This document shows, piece by piece, positions 1 to 5,811 of a DNA stretch of 5,811 bases. The DNA lies in assembly GCA_018820005.1 (NCBI GenBank), contig JAHJOS010000356.1, forward strand, positions 1 through 5,811. Direction: 5' to 3'. Under the pieces are notes generated by a model that saw only the letters and a program-made list of their open reading frames with translations, was not told where the DNA came from and made no database searches. Position 1 is the stretch's first letter; each line of letters opens with the position of its first letter. The DNA is from Alphaproteobacteria bacterium. Its GTDB lineage: Bacteria; Pseudomonadota; Alphaproteobacteria; Rhizobiales; Devosiaceae. Both the position numbers and the translations under genes were made by a program.

Positions 1-230
1 AGAACTACCGCATCATGATCGAAGGCCACGCCGACGAGCGCGGCACCCGCGAATACAATATCGCCCTGGGCGCCCGTCGCGCTTCGGTGGTGGTGAACTA
101 TCTGGTGTCCAAGGGCGTCAACGGCCAGCGCATCACCAGCCAGTCGTTCGGCAAGGAACGCCCGGTGGCGATCTGCAACGACATCTCGTGCTGGAGCCAG
201 AACCGCCGCGCGGTCACGGTCGTACAGTAA
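1..230 (+). CDS. pal: Pal, peptidoglycan-associated lipoprotein (3' part only)
   Basis: Pal is the outer-membrane lipoprotein of the Tol-Pal complex. Its OmpA-like domain binds peptidoglycan meso-DAP and, with TolB, couples the outer membrane to the wall at constriction sites. Only the last 75 codons are present: the reading frame starts at base 3 and the TAA is at 228-230. The lipobox and signal peptide lie outside the window. The sequence shows the OmpA_C signature EGHADERGTREYNIALGARRA, in which the spaced N, L and R of NIALGARRA form the usual peptidoglycan-binding helix. The end of the domain has SFGKERPV and then CNDISCWSQNRRAVTV. The two cysteines five residues apart replace the HDEAAY-type stretch of E. 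coli Pal and are, as I recall, usual in Hyphomicrobiales; they could form a disulfide in the periplasm. cpoB follows, as in the usual tol-pal-cpoB order, but across 178 nt containing a terminator-like hairpin. The family call is secure. Confidence 0.96.
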   Translation, partial: NYRIMIEGHADERGTREYNIALGARRASVVVNYLVSKGVNGQRITSQSFGKERPVAICNDISCWSQNRRAVTVVQ

Positions 231-237
231 CAATTCA

Positions 238-260
238 GGCTTTCCCCGAGCGGGAAGGCC
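238..260 (+). promoter_or_regulatory. Stable stem-loop just after the pal stop codon
   Basis: A 9-bp stem pairs 238-246 with 252-260, all Watson-Crick except one G-U, around the five-base loop CGAGC. It begins 8 nt after the pal TAA. No T-run follows (the next bases are CAAGAGATCC), so it does not look like an intrinsic terminator on its own. A 3' stem of this kind commonly protects an upstream mRNA from 3'-to-5' exonucleases, so stabilisation of the tol-pal transcript is the likeliest role. That role is inferred; the pairing is seen directly. Confidence 0.6.
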
Positions 261-287
261 CAAGAGATCCAGTGCAAACTGGAGGCA

Positions 288-328
288 AGAGCGCCCGGAG
301 CCCCAAAATGGCCCGGGCGCTTTCTTTT
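288..328 (+). terminator. Probable intrinsic terminator after pal
   Basis: The stem pairs 288-298 with 313-323: nine consecutive Watson-Crick pairs (AGCGCCCGG with CCGGGCGCT), then a G-U and an A-U pair at the base. After a bulged A at 299, three more pairs (300-302 with 310-312) close a seven-base loop. The 3' side runs into TTTCTTTT (321-328), a T-tract broken by one C. It lies 57 nt after the pal stop and 81 nt before the cpoB start, so it should end, or partly attenuate, tol-pal transcription before cpoB. The interrupted T-tract leaves room for read-through. Confidence 0.78.
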
Positions 329-370
329 GACCAAAATTGGCCTTTATTTCCCTGTGTCCAAAGGTTCATG

Positions 371-391
371 GTCCTGGTGCATAGCCAGGAC
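371..391 (+). promoter_or_regulatory. Perfect 7-bp hairpin abutting the cpoB ribosome-binding site
   Basis: GTCCTGG (371-377) and CCAGGAC (385-391) are perfect inverted repeats around the seven-base loop TGCATAG. The stem ends 3 nt before the GGAGG Shine-Dalgarno (395-399) of cpoB. An alternative pairing, GGTG (376-379) with CACC (391-394), would bring the structure right up to the Shine-Dalgarno. It could modulate ribosome access, stabilise the 5' end, or be an operator-like dyad. No T-run follows, so it is not a terminator. Upstream, TTGACC (327-332) resembles a -35 box, but I find no convincing -10 at the right distance, so the cpoB promoter is left uncalled. Confidence 0.45.
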
Positions 392-408
392 ACCGGAGGC
401 TCAGTATT

Positions 409-1458
409 TTGAAGACGCATATTCCAGCAGAAAAACGCGTGCTGATGGCTATTGCCACAGCACTGGCGATCGGGGTGGCCACACCGACCCTGGTCAATGC
501 CGCCATGTTCAATCCGCAGCCGGCCAATACGGTCGGCGCCGTGCGCAGCGACGCATCGGGCGAGCGCGTTCTTGTGGCGCAGGCGCAGGACACTGCCCAG
601 TTGATGGTGCGCATCCAGCAGTTGGAAGAACAGAACCGCCTGCTCAACGGGCAGATCGAAGGACTGACGTTCCAGCTGACGCAGATGCAGGAAATCGTCA
701 ATCGCATGCAGGAAGACAACGAGTTCCGCTTCCAGGCACTGGAAGGCGGTGCTGGGGGAAAAACTGATGCGGCAACCCAACCGGGCGGCGTGACGCAGCC
801 CGAGGCGTTGCCGCAGAACCCGGCTACATCCCCGACCGATCCGGTCGCCGTCCCGATGACCGATATTCCCGAGCAGGGCGTCAAGCCGCTGCCGGGCGAA
901 GTCGAAATCGACCCCACTTTTGACGGCGCTGCCGACCAGCCCATGGATTCGGTGGGCACTTCAGCAGATCCGCTGGTGGGGACGGGGGCTCAAGGCGGCG
1001 TTGACCTTGTAACAGGGCAGCCGCTGAACCTGAACTATGATCCGACCAAGGTCGACACCGGTAATGCCGATGCCGATGCGCAGTTTGCTGCCGGCGTAGA
1101 GGCGATTAATTCAGGTGACTACGCCTTTGCCGAGGACCAGTTCAGCCAGTTCGTTGAACTCTATCCGGATAATCCGCAGGTAACCGAGGCGTCGAACCTA
1201 TTGGGTGACGCGCTAATGCAGCGCGGCGCCTATAGCGAAGCGGCCGATGTGCTGCTGAACGCCTTTCAAAAGGAACCCGAGAGCCCGCGTGCGCCCGAGC
1301 TGCTGCTCAAGCTGGGCATGTCGCTGTCGGGTGCCGGCGAGCGCGAAACCGCCTGCCGCACGCTGGCGGAGATCAACAAGCGCTTCACGACACTGACGCC
1401 GGAATTCCAGACCCGGCTGGCCGAGGAAAAGACCCGGGCAGAATGTCCTCCAGGCTAG
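409..1458 (+). CDS. cpoB: CpoB/YbgF, Tol-Pal-associated periplasmic coiled-coil TPR protein
   Basis: CpoB (formerly YbgF) is a periplasmic protein that, in E. coli, binds TolA and coordinates PBP1B peptidoglycan synthesis with Tol-driven outer-membrane constriction. The 349-residue product starts at a TTG. That start is favoured by GGAGG at 395-399, nine bases upstream, and because it gives a complete signal peptide: basic residues K9-R10, a hydrophobic stretch about 11-28, and signal-peptidase site VNA|A after residue 31. The next in-frame ATG (445) would remove the charged N-region. Residues about 61-112 form a heptad-rich coiled coil (IQQLEEQN, QMQEIVNRMQED, ending FRFQALE), the YbgF trimerisation region. 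Residues about 113-215 are a Pro/Gly/Asp-rich low-complexity linker. Residues about 222-331 hold TPR-like helices (SGDYAFAEDQFSQFVELYPDNP and following repeats). E. coli CpoB has about 263 residues; the extra length is mainly the linker. The 3' end overlaps tilS by 16 nt. Confidence 0.93.
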   Translation: MKTHIPAEKRVLMAIATALAIGVATPTLVNAAMFNPQPANTVGAVRSDASGERVLVAQAQDTAQLMVRIQQLEEQNRLLNGQIEGLTFQLTQMQEIVNRMQEDNEFRFQALEGGAGGKTDAATQPGGVTQPEALPQNPATSPTDPVAVPMTDIPEQGVKPLPGEVEIDPTFDGAADQPMDSVGTSADPLVGTGAQGGVDLVTGQPLNLNYDPTKVDTGNADADAQFAAGVEAINSGDYAFAEDQFSQFVELYPDNPQVTEASNLLGDALMQRGAYSEAADVLLNAFQKEPESPRAPELLLKLGMSLSGAGERETACRTLAEINKRFTTLTPEFQTRLAEEKTRAECPPG

Positions 1459-2717
1459 GTCTCGATCTACACACGCCGGCAGCGCTGGAGCAGATCTTTG
1501 CCGGCGTCGCGGGGGAAAATGCCATCGGACTGGCGGTATCGGGCGGGGCTGACAGCCTCGCCCTGCTGCTGCTGGCGCAACGGTGGGCAGCCAATAGAGT
1601 GCAAGCGCCGCGCCTCAAGGTCTATTCGGTCGATCACGGGCTGCGGCCCGAAGCGGCCGGGGAAGTGGCCATGGTGCTGGCCGTTGCCCGCTCGCTTGGC
1701 GTGGAGGCGCAGGGCCTCGTGTGGTCCGGCGACAAACCCGTGACGGGCGTGCAGGAAGCGGCGCGGCTGGCGCGCTACCGGTTGATGGGGGCGGCCATGC
1801 AGGCGGACGGCATTGGCGTGCTGCTGACGGCGCACCATCGTGGCGATCAGGCCGAAACGGTCATGATGCGGCTGGCGCATGGCAGCGGCGTCGACGGGCT
1901 CAAGGGGATGACGCGGTTTGCCCAGCTGGCGGGCCTGAGCATCCACCGGCCCCTGCTTGATATCGATGCAGAGCTGCTGCAGGCGCTGGTGGCCGATGCG
2001 GGGCTGGTGCCGGTGGCCGACCCGTCCAATACCGATAGTCACTATGAGCGCGTGCGCTGGCGCCAGGCGATGCCCGGGCTGGCCGCGCTGGGCCTGGATG
2101 GCGCCACGATCGTGCAATTTGCTGCACGGATGGGCGAGGTCGACGCGGCGCTGACCCAGGTCGCCGACGCCTGCTTTGCCGAACTGGTGACGCTGGATGG
2201 CTTTGGCAGCGCGCGCATTGCGCTGGCGCCGTTCATCGGGCTGGGGGCGGCGGTGTCGACGCGGATTTTGGGGCGGGTGCTCAATATCGTGGGCGGGCGG
2301 CAGAAGCCGCGGGCGCTGGGACAGGTGGAGCGGTTGCGCCAGGCCATTGTCGAGCAGACGCTGGCCAAATCGACCACGGTGCTGGGCTGCGTGGTGCGAA
2401 TCAAGGATGAGGCGATCGTGGTGGCGCGCGAGCCGGGCCGCAGCCTGCCCGCCGATGCGGTGCTGCTGCCGCAGGGCGATCTGGTGTGGGATGAGCGGTT
2501 CCGCATCGTCAATACTTCGGACGAGAGCGGGCTGACCGCCAGCGTGGCGGACTACCTGCCGCGCCATCGGCTCGAGGATATTCTGGGCTGCAAGGTGACG
2601 GCGCCGGCAGAGGCCATCCGCACCGCGCCCATCGTGCGCGACGCGGCGGGGGGCGTGCTGTCGCTGGGCGGCTGGTCGTTTGACGAGCGCATCCAGGTGC
2701 AGTTGCTGGTCGACTGA
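1443..2717 (+). CDS. tilS: TilS, tRNA(Ile)-lysidine synthetase
   Basis: TilS is a cytoplasmic N-type ATP pyrophosphatase. It adenylates C34 of tRNA-Ile(CAU) and attaches lysine, making lysidine, so that the tRNA reads AUA and accepts isoleucine; it is generally essential. Visible motifs in the 424-residue product are the PP-loop SGGADS (residues 33-38), VDHGLR (63-68), AHHRGDQAET (130-139) followed by MMRLAHGSGVDGLKGM, RPLLDI, and DPSN (193-196) followed by ERVRWR. All are in the family order, and the length is close to E. coli TilS (432). The C-terminal half is less conserved by eye. ATG 1443 gives a normal 32-residue lead to the PP-loop. It lies inside the end of cpoB (16-nt overlap), with only a distant purine run, GAGGAA (1423-1428), as a possible Shine-Dalgarno, so translation is probably coupled to cpoB termination. 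Codons are more G/C-ending here than in ftsH, which is why long antisense open frames appear across it. Confidence 0.96.
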   Translation: MSSRLGLDLHTPAALEQIFAGVAGENAIGLAVSGGADSLALLLLAQRWAANRVQAPRLKVYSVDHGLRPEAAGEVAMVLAVARSLGVEAQGLVWSGDKPVTGVQEAARLARYRLMGAAMQADGIGVLLTAHHRGDQAETVMMRLAHGSGVDGLKGMTRFAQLAGLSIHRPLLDIDAELLQALVADAGLVPVADPSNTDSHYERVRWRQAMPGLAALGLDGATIVQFAARMGEVDAALTQVADACFAELVTLDGFGSARIALAPFIGLGAAVSTRILGRVLNIVGGRQKPRALGQVERLRQAIVEQTLAKSTTVLGCVVRIKDEAIVVAREPGRSLPADAVLLPQGDLVWDERFRIVNTSDESGLTASVADYLPRHRLEDILGCKVTAPAEAIRTAPIVRDAAGGVLSLGGWSFDERIQVQLLVD

Positions 2718-2831
2718 GCCAGGGCTTACGCGGCTGGGCCAGGCCGTGGCGGGCTGTCGCAGGCCATTGGATGTTAACCCCATCACGACAATATGGCTGG
2801 ACGGGATGCACAAACCGCCGCAGGTGTGGCC

Positions 2832-2861
2832 CTTGTAACGCCCCAATGCCGGACATACATT
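2832..2861 (+). promoter_or_regulatory. Candidate ftsH promoter, sigma-70-like and RpoH-like
   Basis: TTGTAA (2833-2838) and TACATT (2856-2861) are separated by 17 nt and each match four of six bases of the TTGACA/TATAAT consensus. In the register of the alphaproteobacterial heat-shock sigma factor, CTTG (2832-2835) is followed after 18 nt by CATACATTCG (from 2854), close to the CTTG-N17/18-CYTATNT pattern. Transcription would start near 2868, about 43 nt before the ftsH ATG. Heat-shock control of ftsH by sigma-32 is established in E. coli and reported in Caulobacter, which makes the reading plausible. A second, weaker pair, TTGGAT (2767-2772) and CAATAT (2789-2794) with 16 nt between, lies upstream. 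The rest of the gap (2718-2910) shows no gene and no terminator. Confidence 0.5.
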
Positions 2862-2871
2862 CGGCTCACGC

Positions 2872-2891
2872 GCTGCGCCAACCTGCGCAGC
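2872..2891 (+). promoter_or_regulatory. Perfect 7-bp stem-loop in the ftsH leader
   Basis: GCTGCGC (2872-2878) and GCGCAGC (2885-2891) pair perfectly around the six-base loop CAACCT. If transcription starts near 2868, as the candidate promoter predicts, this hairpin sits almost at the 5' end of the ftsH mRNA and ends 7 nt before the first purine run, GGGA (2899-2902), of the ribosome-binding region. It could protect the 5' end or tune translation. The short GC-rich stem does not cover the Shine-Dalgarno, so a classic RNA thermometer is not supported. Confidence 0.45.
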
Positions 2892-2910
2892 CTTCTCCGG
2901 GACAGGATTG

Positions 2911-4839
<1,929 letters not shown>

Positions 4840-4858
4840 GGCTGGCAAGAGGATTAGC

Positions 4859-4884
4859 AAGGGCCGCCGCGAGGCGGCCCTTTT
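4859..4884 (+). terminator. Strong intrinsic terminator after ftsH
   Basis: AAGGGCCGCC (4859-4868) pairs with GGCGGCCCTT (4873-4882) for ten consecutive Watson-Crick pairs, closed by GCGA, a GNRA-type tetraloop that adds stability. The 3' side continues into TTTT (4881-4884). It starts 20 nt after the ftsH TAA and is the clearest terminator in the window. It implies that glmM has its own promoter or depends on limited read-through. Confidence 0.92.
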
Positions 4885-4890
4885 GCATGG

Positions 4891-4928
4891 CGGCATTTTG
4901 GGCTATGCCGCAGTCAGATCAATACTAT
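4891..4928 (+). promoter_or_regulatory. Weak glmM promoter candidate over a small dyad
   Basis: The terminator before glmM calls for a promoter in 4885-4967. The best I can see is TTGGGC (4898-4903) and TACTAT (4923-4928), three and four of six consensus bases respectively, but with a long 19-nt spacer. The -35 half lies within the loop of a perfect 6-bp dyad, CGGCAT (4891-4896) with ATGCCG (4905-4910). That dyad could be an operator-like site or simply an RNA hairpin on read-through transcripts. Both assignments are tentative. Confidence 0.25.
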
Positions 4929-4951
4929 TGGCCAGCGCAAGGCGCGGCCAA
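4928..4951 (+). promoter_or_regulatory. Leader stem-loop abutting the glmM ribosome-binding site
   Basis: TTGGCC (4928-4933) pairs with GGCCAA (4946-4951). After one bulged A (4934), GCGC (4935-4938) pairs with GCGC (4942-4945) around the three-base loop AAG. The result is a ten-pair stem with one bulge, ending 3 nt before the GGAGGG Shine-Dalgarno (4955-4960) of glmM. No T-run follows. The 5' arm overlaps the end of the tentative -10 box, so the full hairpin would exist only on transcripts that start upstream, for example ftsH read-through. A role in translation or RNA stability is inferred from position alone. Confidence 0.45.
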
Positions 4952-4967
4952 GTTGGAGGGCCAGGCA

Positions 4968-5811
4968 ATGGTGCGCAAATATTTCGGTACGGACGGCATT
5001 CGCGGCCTGGCCAATGGTCCCAAGCTGACACCCGAGCTGGCGCTCAAGGTGGGCATGGCGGCCGGGCAGAAGTTCGTGCGGGGCGATCACCGCAATCGTG
5101 TGGTGATCGGCAAGGATACCCGGCGCTCCGGCTACATGATCGAACAGGCGCTGACGGCCGGCTTTACCGCGGTGGGCATGGATGTCTATCTGCTGGGCCC
5201 GATGCCGACGCCAGCCGTTGCCATGCTGACACGTTCGCTGCGCGCTGATCTGGGCGTGATGATCTCGGCCTCGCACAATCCGTTCGAGGACAATGGCATC
5301 AAGCTGTTCCGGCCCGATGGCTATAAGCTGAGCGATGAGATCGAGCTCGAGATCGAACGGTTGATCGACAGCGACATGTCCAAATCGCTGGCGCATGGTC
5401 GCGATATCGGCCGGGCACACCGCGACGAGGAAGCGCGCACCCGCTATATCGAATATGCCAAGCGCACGCTGCCGCGCGGCACCGACCTGGCCGGGCTGCG
5501 CGTGGTGCTCGATTGTGCCAATGGCGCGGCCTATAAGGTCGCCCCGATCGCGCTGTGGGAACTGGGCGCCGAGGTCTTCACCATCGGCGACAAGCCCGAT
5601 GGCTTCAACATCAACGACAAGGTCGGCTCGACCGCCCCTGAAGCGGTTGCCGCCAAGGTGCGCGAGATGCGCGCGGACGTGGGCATTGCGCTTGATGGCG
5701 ACGCGGACCGCGTCATCATCATCGACGAGAAGGGCAATGTGGTCGATGGCGACCAGTTCATGGCCGTGATCGCCGAGAGCTGGCTGCGCCGCGAAATGCT
5801 GGTTGGTGGCG
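4968..5811 (+). CDS. glmM: GlmM, phosphoglucosamine mutase (5' part)
   Basis: GlmM converts glucosamine-6-phosphate to glucosamine-1-phosphate in the cytoplasm, the step between GlmS and GlmU on the way to UDP-GlcNAc for peptidoglycan and LPS. The window holds 281 complete codons of a protein normally about 450 residues long; the frame is open to the end. The N-terminus MVRKYFGTDGIRG is the family hallmark. The phosphoserine loop is ISASHNP (99-105), with S102 as the catalytic phosphoserine, the same number as in E. coli. The metal-binding loop is DGDADR (243-248). GIKLF, just after the serine loop, also fits. The sugar-binding and C-terminal phosphate-binding domains lie outside the window. 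ATG 4968 is secure: GGAGGG (4955-4960) is seven bases upstream and the protein begins exactly at the conserved motif. In E. coli folP lies between ftsH and glmM; here glmM follows ftsH directly, behind a terminator. Confidence 0.97.
   Translation, partial: MVRKYFGTDGIRGLANGPKLTPELALKVGMAAGQKFVRGDHRNRVVIGKDTRRSGYMIEQALTAGFTAVGMDVYLLGPMPTPAVAMLTRSLRADLGVMISASHNPFEDNGIKLFRPDGYKLSDEIELEIERLIDSDMSKSLAHGRDIGRAHRDEEARTRYIEYAKRTLPRGTDLAGLRVVLDCANGAAYKVAPIALWELGAEVFTIGDKPDGFNINDKVGSTAPEAVAAKVREMRADVGIALDGDADRVIIIDEKGNVVDGDQFMAVIAESWLRREMLVGG

Noticed and set aside
327..358. cpoB promoter built on TTGACC (327-332)
   Set aside because: The -35 match is good, but no -10-like hexamer lies 16-18 nt downstream (the bases there are CCCTGT), so the pair is not supported.
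366..959. Minus-strand frame of 197 codons and a plus-strand frame at 327-767 over cpoB
   Set aside because: They overlap the signal peptide and coiled coil of cpoB in other frames. Neither has a convincing ribosome-binding site or family resemblance.
2718..2770. Terminator after tilS
   Set aside because: The stretch is GC-rich with repeated CAGGCC, but I find no stable stem followed by a T-run.
4928..4951. glmS-type ribozyme or other known riboswitch in the glmM leader
   Set aside because: The leader is only about 80 nt and holds simple hairpins; I see no multi-helix conserved core of any riboswitch class I know.

Overview
This window reads as an ordinary core-genome segment of a high-GC alphaproteobacterium, most likely of the order Hyphomicrobiales. 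The evidence is gene content and order (pal, cpoB/ybgF, tilS, ftsH, glmM, all on the + strand), the Pal C-terminus with its paired cysteines and CWSQNRRAV motif, and the FtsH tail ending in LEPQPGS. The feel is Devosia-like, but that placement rests on recalled family resemblance and not on a computed tree. I see no mobile element, CRISPR array, tRNA/rRNA gene or unknown defence-like cassette, and no previously undescribed system.

Layout. Positions 1-230 hold the 3' end of pal, the peptidoglycan-binding lipoprotein of the Tol-Pal envelope complex. A 178-nt gap follows, with a strong hairpin right after the pal stop, then a GC-rich stem with a T-tract that looks like an intrinsic terminator, then a short perfect hairpin just upstream of a good Shine-Dalgarno. 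cpoB (409-1458, TTG start) encodes the periplasmic coiled-coil/TPR partner of Tol-Pal. It overlaps tilS (1443-2717), the essential tRNA-Ile lysidine synthetase, by 16 nt, so these two are very probably co-translated.

A 193-nt gap (2718-2910) separates tilS from ftsH (2911-4839). I see no terminator there, but there is a good promoter candidate that also resembles the alphaproteobacterial heat-shock (RpoH) type, followed by a leader hairpin. ftsH encodes the membrane AAA+ zinc protease with all catalytic motifs intact. It is closed by a textbook terminator with a GCGA tetraloop (4859-4884). Two further hairpins lie in the 83 nt before glmM (4968 to the window end, partial), which encodes phosphoglucosamine mutase of the UDP-GlcNAc pathway.

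How the genes relate. Pal and CpoB belong to the cell-constriction and outer-membrane machinery, and GlmM makes the precursor of peptidoglycan and LPS sugars. FtsH does membrane protein quality control and, in E. coli, limits lipid A synthesis; TilS serves decoding of AUA codons. The common theme is envelope growth plus housekeeping. The least explained signal is in the gaps: three of the four non-pal genes have a perfect or near-perfect stem-loop ending 3-7 nt before the likely ribosome-binding site.
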